DNA from: Planctomycetota bacterium
GTDB taxonomy: Bacteria; Planctomycetota; PUPC01; JACPCR01
Reading direction: 5' to 3'
DNA length: 64,000 nucleotides
Assembly (NCBI GenBank): GCA_027625095.1
Contig: JAQBXN010000011.1
Location: 1-64,000, forward strand
How positions within the stretch are numbered: position 1 is the stretch's first letter; every line of letters begins with the position of its first letter. The notes beneath the pieces are model-generated. The model saw nothing but the letters and a program-made list of their open reading frames with translations, had not been told where the DNA came from and searched no databases. Below are positions 1 through 9,492 of the stretch, piece after piece. The translations under genes were made by a program, and so were the position numbers.

Positions 1-893
1 GTCACTGTGGCCGTGCATTTCGCATTTGCTGCAAGAAACCAGGTGGAAACGGAGCTTGGGACGAGCCGGTTGCTCTTGATACGCCAGGTACCACCAGGGT
101 AGAGAACACTTGTTCCGCGAGAACCTATTTCTCCAGAAAAGGTCCCATTGGGATAGCAAAAGCTTTCGAGAAAACCGATGGATTTGTTGAGCACGCCGTG
201 GAATGCTGTCGGGAGTTGGCAAGCGAATTGGCATCCAGTCAAGTAGTGATTCAGCAAGCTTTGGTATCCCGGATCGGCACCGCCGTACTCAGGGAACCAG
301 CCTTCCTCTGCGTCCTGCAGGCTGGCGAATTGAAGAAAATCGTCTTCCCGGAAATCGAGTTCCAGAAGGCCCGCGCTTAGATAGCGCGCCGCTAGCCCCG
401 TCGCGAGATGGTTGGATATGGTGCCGTGTGTTTCGGGAGTATTGTCGATGAACCGGTAGGCCTTCGACGCAATCTGTTTGAGCGCTTCGGTTGAATCGGG
501 AGTGAAATATTGCCCATGCCTGATGTAGGCGTACATGAGGTTGAACAGTACTAGTGCGGTTACCGCGTATGAACTTTCGTACGGAAATGCTTCTTCAAAG
601 CTCCCGTTACTTCTCTGAATGGTACTGGTCCCGCACAGACACGCGTAAACGAGTGCGGATATTTGGCTGTCGCTGAGTGCGAGGAGCGATCTGGCGTCAA
701 GGCACCCGGCGAGCCCTCCCTGCCAAGTCCCATTTGGGAAGTCCTTTGTTTTCCAACTCCAGTAATCACGGTCCGCTACACCGTAGGTGCGGGATCCAGG
801 GACGAGGTCGAGGCTGTGTAACCACCGCAACGCTCCCAGCCGAACCTGTTCCTTAACATATTCCAAGTCCTCAGCGGGGATCGAATTTGTCAT
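1..893 (-). CDS. Polysaccharide-locus protein, possibly an alpha/alpha-toroid fold (3' end outside window)
   Basis: An open frame of 297 codons runs off the left edge, so the C-terminus is missing. The ATG at 893 overlaps the stop of the upstream deacetylase-like gene (ATGA, 4-nt overlap), which fixes the start and implies translational coupling. There is no signal peptide or membrane segment. The protein is mostly helical in composition, with Trp/Gly-rich motifs: DYWSWK at residues 43-48, NGTWQGG at 54-60, a YGGADPGYQ segment near 200 and YPGGTW near 265. Repeated aromatic/Gly turns between helices resemble the toroids of heparinase- or terpene-cyclase-like proteins that occur in exopolysaccharide clusters. 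That resemblance is only by eye. The context (amidotransferase, glycosyltransferase, amino-sugar enzymes) supports a role in making or modifying a surface glycan; no catalytic residue can be assigned. Confidence 0.75.
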   Translation of the reverse strand, partial: MTNSIPAEDLEYVKEQVRLGALRWLHSLDLVPGSRTYGVADRDYWSWKTKDFPNGTWQGGLAGCLDARSLLALSDSQISALVYACLCGTSTIQRSNGSFEEAFPYESSYAVTALVLFNLMYAYIRHGQYFTPDSTEALKQIASKAYRFIDNTPETHGTISNHLATGLAARYLSAGLLELDFREDDFLQFASLQDAEEGWFPEYGGADPGYQSLLNHYLTGCQFACQLPTAFHGVLNKSIGFLESFCYPNGTFSGEIGSRGTSVLYPGGTWRIKSNRLVPSSVSTWFLAANAKCTATV

Positions 894-1996
894 TGATACT
901 CCTGAACAGCCTCGGCGATCGACAGGAATCGAAATCCCTGTTCCTTGGCCCAAGTGACGATTCGTCTATAAGCCTCGAACCAATTGTAGTCGGGACACGC
1001 CGCGCGTTCATGCCAGTCGATGGAAACGCACCCTCCCCTTTTCTTAACCTCTTTCAGCAATTGCTGCGACCTCTTTACCACCCCTTCTGTGTCAAGACGC
1101 ATGTCATCAAACAGTGGGCCATCCATTAACAGCAGCGGTACTTCCCAGAGAACCTGGTTATTGGGAAGCGTTAATGGGAAAGGCTTTGAGAAACCACAAC
1201 GAAACCCAACATTTCCATTCCAACCAAGCGTGCTGTCGACCTTCAGTCCTGAATTGTGGATGTGCTCCATTGACATCTTGGAAGGCAGATGTAACCAGTG
1301 TTGTCGACCGCAAACTATCTTTGATCCGATACGACGCTCCAGGGCCATTCGTTCAGCAGCAAGGGTTCGTTCCCGAAGTGAGTAGAAGCTGCCGTGGATT
1401 CCAACTGTAGAGCCTGTCTCGCGAATGAGTTCAATGAATGCGCCGAGTGCCGGGTCTTGAGCTTCATATGTCGGGTCTAAGAGCCATTGCTTGGCACGGG
1501 TGAACCTTGAGCTTGACTTGGTTTTGCTTGCAATGAACACTGTTGAGCATCCTTTCCGGCCGGCAACGTCGTTGTTGAACTCAAGGAGTGTCTCTAGCGA
1601 CTCGAAAAACTCGTTTGGATCTCTGTTCAGGAGGGCTCGCCGTTGCGTGACGAGTTGCTTGAGATGCATTTGCGGAGTGGGCCTCAGGTTGTCCAAATCG
1701 TGGGAAAGGCAAATCGCTGGGTCCCGGTCTTTCAGTGAGACATATTCTTCCATGCCCACATCCATCATTATCTGGTGGAGCCTGTCTTCAAGGTCGGGGA
1801 CGGACCGAACAGGGATGAGTGGATAGCCTCTCTTCGAGCTAGAAATATCCAACCATAGTGCTCTATGCCATAGGACTATCTCAGGTCGCGCCGCTTGTAG
1901 TAATTCTTGGCAGTTCTCTATTGCGGAGTCTGATATTTCGTAACAACTTCGGAGACATGCCCAGAACTGAGAAAATGCTATTTCTGAGTCTTGCAC
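890..1996 (-). CDS. Polysaccharide deacetylase-fold (NodB-like) protein
   Basis: The visible motifs are those of a cytosolic NodB/CE4-like domain: SHDLDN at about residues 98-103 (the first metal-binding Asp motif), GIHGS in the middle (the HxxxS/T-type motif), and SIDWHERA near the C-terminus. Proteins of this kind in glycan clusters are annotated as polysaccharide deacetylases, although many are not proven enzymes. The frame stays open up to an ATG at 2089, but that would overlap the asparagine-synthase gene by 89 nt. A GTG at 1996, four bases beyond the asnB stop, gives a tighter operon and is used here, without a clear ribosome-binding site to confirm it. The length would be 368 residues. 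The 3' end overlaps the next gene by 4 nt. Substrate unknown; an N-acetylated sugar of the local polysaccharide is the natural guess. Confidence 0.8.
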   Translation of the reverse strand: MQDSEIAFSQFWACLRSCYEISDSAIENCQELLQAARPEIVLWHRALWLDISSSKRGYPLIPVRSVPDLEDRLHQIMMDVGMEEYVSLKDRDPAICLSHDLDNLRPTPQMHLKQLVTQRRALLNRDPNEFFESLETLLEFNNDVAGRKGCSTVFIASKTKSSSRFTRAKQWLLDPTYEAQDPALGAFIELIRETGSTVGIHGSFYSLRERTLAAERMALERRIGSKIVCGRQHWLHLPSKMSMEHIHNSGLKVDSTLGWNGNVGFRCGFSKPFPLTLPNNQVLWEVPLLLMDGPLFDDMRLDTEGVVKRSQQLLKEVKKRGGCVSIDWHERAACPDYNWFEAYRRIVTWAKEQGFRFLSIAEAVQEYQ

Positions 1997-2000
1997 GTTA

Positions 2001-3851
2001 CTAGTTGAGTGAGATACGGTATTGGCGCAACCACGACTCAAGACACAGTAGGATCCAAATCCGATGTGCCCGTCGCTCGTCGAGTGCAAACGGGAGCGGA
2101 TAGCGGCAGTGTGATGTAACTAGCTGTTCGATTTCCTTTCTTGGAACAATTAGGTGTAAGCAGCCGTTCGTGCCAAGCAAACGGTTGCTTACGAATTCCT
2201 TAAGCTCGTTGCGAAACCAGAGCCGAAGGGGTGTGGGAAATCCGCGTTTCGGTGCGTTAAAGAGTTCTTGTGGTAGCAAATCGCGAGCGGCGTCAATTAG
2301 CAGGCCTTTAAGTTTGCCACGCCCAATTCTTTGATGGACAGGAATCTGGTCTGCCCAGGCCGCAATGTTCTGACTCCATAAGGGGACTCTGGTTTCCAGG
2401 CTATGTGCCATGGATATCTTATCTTCAACCACAAGGAGCCCGGGAAGGTATGTGCTCTTGTAGTATGTCTCCAGTTGTTCGAGAGGCTCCTTAAGCGATT
2501 TGGAGATAAACGTTTTTCGATGATGATGGCGGGTGTTCGACGTGTTACGCTGGGGGTAGATTTCGGGCGCAAAGATAAGGCGCTTTCGAAATACGCTTTG
2601 CCAGCAAGCATAGGCTATCCAGGGCATCTCTTTAGCTCGGAGTGTCGTCAGGGACGCAAGCGAATTCCAGGAAAGCATTCCGTTATGAAGGAGCCAAAAG
2701 GCCCTAAAATTGGGGTAGCCACCGAATAACTCGTCGCCACCATGTCCGGCGAGAATGACTTTTCGGTGTTGTCCTGCCTCTCGGGCGACAATGTATTGTG
2801 AAAAGGCGCCCATTCCCATTCTAGGTTCATCAAGCGCGTAGATGATTGCATCGAAGGTTTCCTCGAGGTCGACCGGAGATATGAGAATTTCGTGTAGCTT
2901 GATTTGCGCCCTTTCGGCCACCATACGCGCATATGGTCGCTCGTCGTAATGAGTGTCTTCGGTTTCAAAGTAGCCAGTGAAGCCTAGCAGTCCGGTGGAT
3001 TGTTGTGCGGCCAGGACTGCGATCAGTGAGCTATCGATTCCGCCTGACAGGTAGACGCCTAGCGGCACGTCGCTCATCAGATGCATAGACACGGATGTGC
3101 GAAGGATGCGCCCTGTCTCTTTTACCAGTTCGGTATAGTTGTCGGGGACATTGGGTTGCGGAAACGCGTTGCCATTCGGTTGATTTATTTGATCCAGGGC
3201 TACGTGGGTGTCTGTCACGGATAAAGCAATGGTCTCGCCTGGCTTAAGCATCCGCACACCATCAAACAACGAGGCGTGTTGTGGATAGTTCTCGAAAGCC
3301 AAGTATGTAGCCAATGTGTCCATGTCACACGAAACGTGGTCCGAGTCGCGCAGGCTGAGCAGGGCTTTGACCTCAGAACAGAAAATGACGGTCGAATCTT
3401 TTAATTGTGAGTAGTAAAGCGGCTTTATTCCCAGTGGGTCTCGGAACAGAATCAGTTGTCTATCAGTTTGGGAGTAGAATGCGCCAGCATACATTCCCTG
3501 AGTGTTGACTAGAAAGGTTGGCCCGATCAAGTGGAGGCCGGCGAGTAATGTTTCGGTATCAGAATGTGTGTGAAACGCATGTCCCGCAAGGAGCTCGTTT
3601 CTTAGTGTTTGGTGATTATAGATTTCTCCGTTGTATGCGATAACGGAGCCTTGCAAGTGCATCGGCTGGTTGGCTGCGGCGGATAGGTCTACAATTGAAA
3701 GTCGCGTATGGCCCAGACAGATGTGATCTTCGGGCCCGGCGTAGAAACCGGATGAGTCGGGGCCTCGATGCCGGAGGAGTGGCAGGGAGTCTTCAATACC
3801 TGGCCGTAGAAAGATGGCCGATGGGCCGAATGCTCCGATTATGCCGCACAT
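2001..3851 (-). CDS. asnB: Asparagine synthase (glutamine-hydrolysing)-type amidotransferase
   Basis: A 616-residue class II glutamine amidotransferase. Starting at the ATG at 3851 places Cys2 (MCGIIGAFG) as the N-terminal nucleophile that hydrolyses glutamine; an upstream in-frame start would bury it and is rejected. GHTRLSIVD and YNGEIYN in the glutaminase domain are classical. The ATP-pyrophosphatase loop SGGIDSS lies at residues 269-275 and GHGGDELFGGY follows. The length fits AsnB (about 550-640). In polysaccharide loci such enzymes often amidate uronic acids rather than aspartate. Here the neighbouring WbpB-WbpD fusion and WbpE predict a diacetamido-uronic acid, so glycan amidation is a reasonable inference. 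The gene starts 13 nt after the glycosyltransferase stop and ends 4 nt before the deacetylase-like start, forming one minus-strand operon. A GGGGGA ribosome-binding site precedes the start. Confidence 0.93.
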   Translation of the reverse strand: MCGIIGAFGPSAIFLRPGIEDSLPLLRHRGPDSSGFYAGPEDHICLGHTRLSIVDLSAAANQPMHLQGSVIAYNGEIYNHQTLRNELLAGHAFHTHSDTETLLAGLHLIGPTFLVNTQGMYAGAFYSQTDRQLILFRDPLGIKPLYYSQLKDSTVIFCSEVKALLSLRDSDHVSCDMDTLATYLAFENYPQHASLFDGVRMLKPGETIALSVTDTHVALDQINQPNGNAFPQPNVPDNYTELVKETGRILRTSVSMHLMSDVPLGVYLSGGIDSSLIAVLAAQQSTGLLGFTGYFETEDTHYDERPYARMVAERAQIKLHEILISPVDLEETFDAIIYALDEPRMGMGAFSQYIVAREAGQHRKVILAGHGGDELFGGYPNFRAFWLLHNGMLSWNSLASLTTLRAKEMPWIAYACWQSVFRKRLIFAPEIYPQRNTSNTRHHHRKTFISKSLKEPLEQLETYYKSTYLPGLLVVEDKISMAHSLETRVPLWSQNIAAWADQIPVHQRIGRGKLKGLLIDAARDLLPQELFNAPKRGFPTPLRLWFRNELKEFVSNRLLGTNGCLHLIVPRKEIEQLVTSHCRYPLPFALDERRAHRIWILLCLESWLRQYRISLN

Positions 3852-3864
3852 AAAGCCAGTCCCC

Positions 3865-4942
3865 CTAATCCGCGTCCGACTGGTTGGCAAGCACCGCGAG
3901 GATGTGCCGCAGTGTTTCCTCCTGCTGTAATTTCATGACTTGCAAGAGTGCAAGGTATGAGAATGCCTGGATGCCCAGCAGTAGTGCAACGCTGGCAATA
4001 GCGAAGGTGTGTGGTGACTTTGAGAATGAGGCAGACAGTGCAGTCCATATATCCCTGGAGAGAGAGCCTTCGGGGGTGCGATTAAAGGAATGAAGGCAGT
4101 TGTAAAGAATAGTGCCCCACTCATAGAGCCCAATAGACAGTAGCAGTGCTGCCACATATTTGAAGAATCTAGTTGGTTTTATCAACAACCCATAGAGGAT
4201 GTGGCGACTTGCCGCTCCGACTATTTTGAGGTTTGTCTTGCGGCGCGGCTGGGCGGTCGGTTTGTTCCAGACGAGGCGTCCAGGAATCTCCTCGATTGAT
4301 GCTCCGCAGAGGGCAAGTTTTCTGAGCATTTCAAGGTGGAGCTCTTTTCCGTCCTCAAACATCGGGATTGATCGGAGAAGCTTTCCTCGGTATCCGCGGA
4401 CCACGCATGTTACAGTGGATAATTTACCAGCAAAGAATCCGGCAAGAATCCAATTCGCGAAGCGGGACAAGAGGAGTCTGTTCCACGGCACGTTCTTGAC
4501 TGTGCCGCCTTTCATGTATGGACTGATTACCACGACCGGTGCGTGGGTCCTTGGTGAACTCTTGTAGAATTTCGCCGATATGGTCGACGTCGTACGAGAG
4601 GTCAGCATCAAGGCATATCACCAATTCTCCCGCTGACATGCGAATACCGGTTTTTATCGCGGCTCCGCGTCCTCTGTTGTATGCAAAATGGTGTGGCCGG
4701 ATTCTAGGTCCGCGGCTTAGTGCCTCGTGTGCGAGGATTTCGCCAGTCCGATCGATACTTCCATCATTGATGAGAATAAGTTCTGTGACCTGTTCTGGAT
4801 AGAACTTGTTCAGATAATCAGAAATAGCGGCGACCGTCCTGGAAATCGTTTCTTCTTCGTTATAACAGGGAATGATTATGGAGAGATGCACTGGCGGCTT
4901 GAGACCGCCTTTGGGTGGTGGGGCTTCGGTTGCATCGTTCAT
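3865..4942 (-). pseudogene. DPM1-like family 2 glycosyltransferase, interrupted by a single-base frameshift
   Basis: Two overlapping frames encode the two halves of one protein. The upstream frame (ATG 4942; an in-frame GTG lies at 4996) carries the GT-A core: SIIIPCYNEEE, ILINDGS, YNRGRGAAIKTG and the metal-binding DADLSYD. It should continue into the family's SPYMKGG-like segment, but this occurs only in the other frame, followed by NRLLLSRFANWILAG, VTCVVRGYR and two C-terminal membrane segments. The frames meet near 4535-4550. Removing one C from the CCC run there would give a smooth junction (KDHAPVVVISP). Either this is a natural decay event, a programmed shift, or one wrong base in the assembly; both halves look well conserved, so the last is quite possible. 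The expected role is transfer of a sugar to polyprenyl phosphate. The gene sits directly upstream of asnB. Confidence 0.85.
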
Positions 4943-5136
4943 AGTAGGTCTGGTGTTGATTGATCGCGGGTACAGGCCTGGACGCGAGCGGTTCACGGTC
5001 CAATCACCGTGGTTTTGTGACCTGGATCTCGGCGCGGGGTGCCTTGCCTAGTATTGTCGCCGTAAGTAGGATCGCTCGCACATTGAATCTTGGTCGGTGG
5101 TGATTTGCTGAATGATAGGTTGTCGTAGGAGAGGAT

Positions 5137-6252
5137 ATGAAGGTCAAACTGGTTGATTTGAAGGCACAGTATGAGTTGATTCGGGACGAGATCGAGCAGC
5201 CGTTGCTTGAATTCCTTCAGGAGCAGTACTTTATCCTTGGTCCCACGGTGGAGGCGTTCGAAGCCGCGGTGGCGGATTATTTCGGTGTTTCCTGTGCCGT
5301 TGGGGTTTCAGGTGGTTCGGATGCGTTACTTGTTGCGCTTATGGCCCTTGGGATCGGGGAGGGTGACGAGGTAGTCACATCGTCGTATACGTTTTTCGCC
5401 ACCGCGGGTGCGATCTCTCGTCTTGGGGCGAAGCCCGTATTTACTGATATCGAGCCGCGTACATTTAATCTGTCAGCAAGCGGAGTGGAGAGGTCGATTA
5501 CTGAAAAGACGAAGGCGATCATTCCAGTACACCTTTTTGGGCAATGCGCTCCGTTGAATGAGATTCTGGACATTGGTGAAAAGCATGGCATTCCGGTGAT
5601 CGAGGATGCTGCTCAGTCCATGGGGGCGACGTACGACGACAAACAGTCTGGCAGCCTGGGTTTGATGGGATGTACGTCGTTTTTTCCATCAAAGAACCTG
5701 GGTGGGTTCGGTGACGGTGGTATGGTAGTCACGAATGATGAGGAACTTGGTGCAAAGCTCAAAGTTCTGAGGGGGCACGGCTCAAAACCGAAATATCATC
5801 ACAAGTTGATTGGCGGCAATTTCCGGCTGGACGCAATCCAGGCTTTTTTTCTTCACAAGAAACTTCCCCATCTAGGAGAATGGCTGGGTGCCAGAAAAGT
5901 TGCTGCGGCAACTTACACCGAACTCTTTTCGGCTACTGGACTTATCGCCAATGGGTTAGTGCGGGTGCCGGAAGAACTGTTCGGACGCCACACGTTTAAT
6001 CAGTATGTCATCCGCACAACTCGTCGTGATCAGCTTATGGAGCACTTGGGAGAAAAGGGAGTTGATACGGCGATCTACTACCCGATTCCACTCCACCTTC
6101 AGGAGTGTTTTCAGGATTTGGGCTACAAAGCCGGGGACTTGCCGGAGAGTGAAAGGGCTGCAAAGGAGTCGCTCGCGTTACCGATCTGCCCAGCAGTCAC
6201 GAAGTCCGCACAGGAATATGTGGTTGAGTGTATCCAGGAATTTCACGCGTAA
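5137..6252 (+). CDS. wbpE: DegT/DnrJ/EryC1/StrS sugar aminotransferase, WbpE-like
   Basis: A 371-residue PLP-dependent aminotransferase of normal family length. Typical blocks are FILGPTVEAFE near the N-terminus, VSGGSDALLVAL (phosphate-binding), VIEDAAQSMGA (the Asp contacting the pyridine) and FFPSKNLGGFGDGG with the Schiff-base lysine at K186, then GGNFRLDAIQAFFL. Enzymes of this group transfer an amino group from glutamate to a keto nucleotide sugar. The convergent neighbour fuses a WbpB-like dehydrogenase to a WbpD-like acetyltransferase, which points to the C3 amination of UDP-3-keto-GlcNAcA, the WbpE reaction. An AGGAGAGG ribosome-binding site precedes the ATG. The gene is divergent from the minus-strand operon across a 194-bp spacer that must contain promoters for both. 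The symbol is a context-based assignment; a dTDP-3-amino-sugar role (FdtB-like) is the alternative. Confidence 0.9.
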   Translation: MKVKLVDLKAQYELIRDEIEQPLLEFLQEQYFILGPTVEAFEAAVADYFGVSCAVGVSGGSDALLVALMALGIGEGDEVVTSSYTFFATAGAISRLGAKPVFTDIEPRTFNLSASGVERSITEKTKAIIPVHLFGQCAPLNEILDIGEKHGIPVIEDAAQSMGATYDDKQSGSLGLMGCTSFFPSKNLGGFGDGGMVVTNDEELGAKLKVLRGHGSKPKYHHKLIGGNFRLDAIQAFFLHKKLPHLGEWLGARKVAAATYTELFSATGLIANGLVRVPEELFGRHTFNQYVIRTTRRDQLMEHLGEKGVDTAIYYPIPLHLQECFQDLGYKAGDLPESERAAKESLALPICPAVTKSAQEYVVECIQEFHA

Positions 6253-6276
6253 TTGCTGGATTCGCGATCGCCTCGA

Positions 6277-7848
6277 TCATGTCTTCAGGTGAAGGCGACC
6301 ATCTTTCTGTTCATATACTTCGCCGGATTCAACGCAGAAAAACGTGCCATCTTCTCGTTGTTCCAGGCGGTTGCCGCTTTGGCCAACCCAGCCATGTTGT
6401 CTGGCGGGGTTCCCGTATACGAGCGCGTAGGGCTCGATGTCTTTGGTGACGACAGCGCCGGCACCGATGAACGCGTGCTCTCCAATCGTGATACCGCAGA
6501 CGATCGTGGCGTTTGCCCCGATGGTGGCGCCCCGCCTGACCAGAGTCCTCTTGTATTCGGTTTTCCGCACGATGGCGGACCTCGGGTTTACAACATTTGT
6601 GAAGACCATGGACGGCCCTAGAAAGACGTCGTCCTCGCACTCGACGCCCGTGTAGATGGAGACATTGTTCTGAACCTTGACGTTGTTGCCGAGCCGGACG
6701 CCCGATGCGACGAGCACGTTTTGGCCGAGCTTACATCGCTCTCCTATCACGCAGTCCTTCATGATGTGACAAAAGTGCCAGATCGTGCTTCCTACACCGA
6801 TCTCACACGGTTGGTCGATCTCAGATGAGGGGTGGGCAAAGTAGTCTAGCTCTTCTTTAGGCTGCTCCTCCAGAAGAACAGGTGATCCCGATTCAAGGGA
6901 CTCCTGGCAGGCGGCCAATACGCGCAACACCAGGAGTCCTTCGTGTCCATCTGTCTTGGGTGGATTTCTGGTTTCTATGGAGTCAATGAAATGCTTGCAT
7001 TCGAGATGGAGCGGCTCGCCAGAATCGTATGGGATAGTCTCGGCCTCCGCTTTGTTCGGCAGAGGGATATTGTCTCGCCATTGAATAGAATGGCGGTAGA
7101 GCTGCAGTTTGTTTTCTGTCTCCACATCGTCGAATACAGCCATGCCTTTCTCGCCGACGACGACAAGTTTCTGTTCTTTATAGGGGTGAAGCCAGGAAAC
7201 AAAAATGTGTGATCGAATCCCAGATGGGAACGAGAGATTGCTCACGGTGACGTCTGCAATTCTGTGGTGGAGGTAGCTCCCACCATTGCAGGTGACCTCT
7301 TCCGGCAATTCTCCAGTTAGTGACAGGATGACGGAGATGTCGTGGGGAGCAAAACTCCAAAGTATGTTCTCTTCTCTACGTACTTTTCCGAGATTCAGGC
7401 GATTAGAATATATATATTGAAGCTTGCCTAGGGTGCCCTCGCTGACCATCTGCTGCAATTTGTTTACTGCCGGATGATATTGGAGTAGATGACCGACCAT
7501 CAGAATTCTGTTGTGGTCTTCAGCCACCCGGATGAGGCTCTGCCCATCTTCAATGTTGAGAGACAGGGGTTTTTCCACATACACGTCTTTCCCAGCGAGA
7601 AGAGCCGCTCGGGCTTGGATGTAGTGGAATTCGGCGGGCGATGCCAACATGATTGCGTCTACGGCATCATCTATGAGAAACTTGCTGAAATCTGAGCAAC
7701 CCGCCACTCCAGGATACTGCGCCAAAAAGGATTTGAGGACCGTTTCGTCTTGGTCGCAAATGCCATAGAGGCATTCCAGGGCTGCAATATTCCTAACAAG
7801 GTTCCTGCCCCAGTAGCCGGCACCAACAACGACTATCTTCTTCGACAT
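6277..7848 (-). CDS. WbpB-WbpD fusion: Gfo/Idh/MocA dehydrogenase plus left-handed beta-helix N-acetyltransferase
   Basis: Two enzymes in one 523-residue chain. Residues 1 to about 325 form a Gfo/Idh/MocA oxidoreductase: Rossmann motif [11 protein letters not shown] at 5-15, and the EKPL motif near residue 95 with the conserved Lys. From about 335 onward hexapeptide repeats build a left-handed beta-helix acyltransferase ([65 protein letters not shown]). In Pseudomonas O-antigen synthesis WbpB oxidises UDP-GlcNAcA at C3 and WbpD acetylates the amine that WbpE installs. Here steps 1 and 3 are physically joined and step 2 is the convergent neighbour 24 bp away. The ATG overlaps the upstream gene's stop by one base (TAATG), indicating coupling. 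The fusion should yield UDP-2,3-diacetamido-glucuronic acid; the 6-dehydrogenase WbpA is not in the window. Confidence 0.9.
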   Translation of the reverse strand: MSKKIVVVGAGYWGRNLVRNIAALECLYGICDQDETVLKSFLAQYPGVAGCSDFSKFLIDDAVDAIMLASPAEFHYIQARAALLAGKDVYVEKPLSLNIEDGQSLIRVAEDHNRILMVGHLLQYHPAVNKLQQMVSEGTLGKLQYIYSNRLNLGKVRREENILWSFAPHDISVILSLTGELPEEVTCNGGSYLHHRIADVTVSNLSFPSGIRSHIFVSWLHPYKEQKLVVVGEKGMAVFDDVETENKLQLYRHSIQWRDNIPLPNKAEAETIPYDSGEPLHLECKHFIDSIETRNPPKTDGHEGLLVLRVLAACQESLESGSPVLLEEQPKEELDYFAHPSSEIDQPCEIGVGSTIWHFCHIMKDCVIGERCKLGQNVLVASGVRLGNNVKVQNNVSIYTGVECEDDVFLGPSMVFTNVVNPRSAIVRKTEYKRTLVRRGATIGANATIVCGITIGEHAFIGAGAVVTKDIEPYALVYGNPARQHGWVGQSGNRLEQREDGTFFCVESGEVYEQKDGRLHLKT

Positions 7849-8651
7849 TACTTGATGTATTTTCTCAGGTTGCGCATTCCTGTCCGGGCCGATTTTTTGA
7901 GATCGTGCGATTTATCACAATCTACAACCACATAGTCTTTGTATTTAATCCGCTTCAGTGCCGTATACCATGCTTTGTGGTCAAGCTTGCCATTCCCCGG
8001 GATGTGTGGCTGGTGATCAGGATAAGTACCTTTGTAGTCCTTTATATTTACGTGGCAGATGAGGTCGGACAGCTCTTTGGCTACTTCAATTGGGTCGAGC
8101 TCTGCAAAGGTTAAGGAGCAGGGATCAAAATTCACTTTCAGAATTGGTGATCCTATAACTCTGATTAATTCCAAGACTTTTTCCATTGAGTCCAACAGTG
8201 CATTCGGCCTTATCCCATCGATAGCAACAAAAACTTCTCTTTCCTCGGCGTATTTGCATACGTCCGTCAAGTGTTCGACTGCGCTTTCCCATGCCAAATC
8301 AAAAGAATTTCCGGTACCTTCCAAAGTTCCAATATGTACGGTTACCAGTTGTGCGTTAATATCCAAGGCCAGATCTACTGCACCTGGAATGTTAATGGAG
8401 CGCCCCTCCCACACGGCGTTGATCATTGGCAGGTTTGTGACAACGCCAACAATTTCAAGGCCGAGGCGTTCAGACGTATCTAGGTAGGCCCTCCGATCGT
8501 CCTGTGGAAAGAGCGACGGGTCGTCTAAATCATCTCGTGTGGCGCATACGTCAATTCCAGCGTACCCCTGAGCCGCAACCATTTCGAGGACCTCCTCGAT
8601 TGGCATATTTGCTCCATCAATAAATGGACTCGTATTAAATCCGATTTGCAT
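7848..8651 (-). CDS. Xylose-isomerase-like TIM-barrel sugar isomerase/epimerase
   Basis: 267 residues with the layout of AP-endonuclease-2/xylose-isomerase-like barrels: an N-terminal strand [53 protein letters not shown] and a final YVVVDCD strand with acidic residues that could bind a divalent metal (Asp/Glu/His positions at the C-terminal ends of strands). The family includes sugar-phosphate isomerases, inosose dehydratases and epimerases, and substrate cannot be read from sequence. Its stop codon overlaps the start of the WbpB-WbpD fusion by one base, so the two are probably co-translated, and a role in nucleotide-sugar or glycan precursor supply is likely. No signal peptide. The polypeptide is complete and of normal length. 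Confidence 0.85.
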   Translation of the reverse strand: MQIGFNTSPFIDGANMPIEEVLEMVAAQGYAGIDVCATRDDLDDPSLFPQDDRRAYLDTSERLGLEIVGVVTNLPMINAVWEGRSINIPGAVDLALDINAQLVTVHIGTLEGTGNSFDLAWESAVEHLTDVCKYAEEREVFVAIDGIRPNALLDSMEKVLELIRVIGSPILKVNFDPCSLTFAELDPIEVAKELSDLICHVNIKDYKGTYPDHQPHIPGNGKLDHKAWYTALKRIKYKDYVVVDCDKSHDLKKSARTGMRNLRKYIK

Positions 8652-8696
8652 TTCTTTTGTTGCTTAGTAGTCGTGTCGGCGGGAAATGCCGGAGAG

Positions 8697-8873
8697 TCAG
8701 CCTTGAATTGATGCAGCGGGTTTTGCAGCTTCAGCAATAAACTTGTTTATGTTTTCTTTGATTTCTTTCTGGATGCTTTTTTTGTGTTCATCCGACACAC
8801 GGTAGTGGTATTTCTCTTCCAGGAGGTTAAGGGTTTCGGTACATACACGATATGCCAAGTCTTCTATTTTCAT
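8697..8873 (-). CDS. Small acidic/basic helical protein, 58 residues
   Basis: A short reading frame beginning MKIEDLAYRV and ending AASIQG, 58 codons plus TGA, lies tightly between two larger minus-strand genes (15 nt after the stop of the Cys-rich 161-residue gene, 45 nt before the isomerase-like gene). It is rich in Lys, Glu and Asn, with a predicted single long helix in its second half (KKSIQKEIKENINKFIAEA). I do not recognise a family. Its position, uninterrupted frame and ordinary amino-acid composition favour a real gene over a chance frame; it may act with the preceding CxxC protein. Confidence 0.55.
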   Translation of the reverse strand: MKIEDLAYRVCTETLNLLEEKYHYRVSDEHKKSIQKEIKENINKFIAEAAKPAASIQG

Positions 8874-8888
8874 TTTTTGTTTCTCTTA

Positions 8889-9374
8889 CTAGACTTCAAG
8901 GTATAAGAGTTGATATAAATCGTCCTTTAGCTTTTCCAGTTCATCCTTTTGCAATCGGGGATCGAACACACGATGGCGCTCTTCCGACCCGGTCCGGCGA
9001 AGGATAAGAAATTCTTTGTCTTCCTCCCTTTCAATATCCTCGAATTTGAATATTTTTTTCCGCATCAACATCAGCCCGAGAAGATATCTAAAATTCTGCT
9101 TTGCGGGTTCGATTTCTGGTTCAAGCCTCTGGAAGAATTGTAATAATGCTTCATTGTCTATGGTTGGTTTTTTTGTCGAATCTTTGTCCGGAACGCGCGT
9201 TTTCCAATATGAAAAGACTGCCTCCTCTTTCTTTTCCCAGCAATCGGAGCAATAGTCTTTTCTTTGAAATTCGAATTCTGCGTCAATTAATGCTGAGAAA
9301 AAAATCCTGCCTTCTTCCATGTCTGCTTGGCAGTGCATGCACAGGCCTTTTCCTCTTGAAATTTTCCACTCCAT
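8889..9374 (-). CDS. Conserved-looking protein with two CxxC metal-binding knuckles
   Basis: 161 residues, unrecognised family. The N-terminus carries CMHC at 12-15 and CSDC at 42-45, spaced as in a four-cysteine zinc ribbon; an acidic segment links them. The C-terminal two thirds is charged and helical (KDELEKLKDDLYQLL near the end) with RRTGSEERHRVFDPRL, a sequence that could contact nucleic acid. This gene and the 58-residue gene follow one another on the minus strand with 15 nt between them. It is the first gene of the minus-strand run, and its upstream region is shared with the divergent rnpB promoter. Possible roles (RNA binding, assembly factor) are guesses. Confidence 0.75.
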   Translation of the reverse strand: MEWKISRGKGLCMHCQADMEEGRIFFSALIDAEFEFQRKDYCSDCWEKKEEAVFSYWKTRVPDKDSTKKPTIDNEALLQFFQRLEPEIEPAKQNFRYLLGLMLMRKKIFKFEDIEREEDKEFLILRRTGSEERHRVFDPRLQKDELEKLKDDLYQLLYLEV

Positions 9375-9492
9375 ATGGCGAGGAATCTCTGTTCAGTCTT
9401 GGTCTTTTACGGTCGGGTTCCACGCAGATGCGTTAAAGACATTAACCCGTGCTATTGAATCGTGATATCGGGTCTTGTGAGGGGCGGGAATT

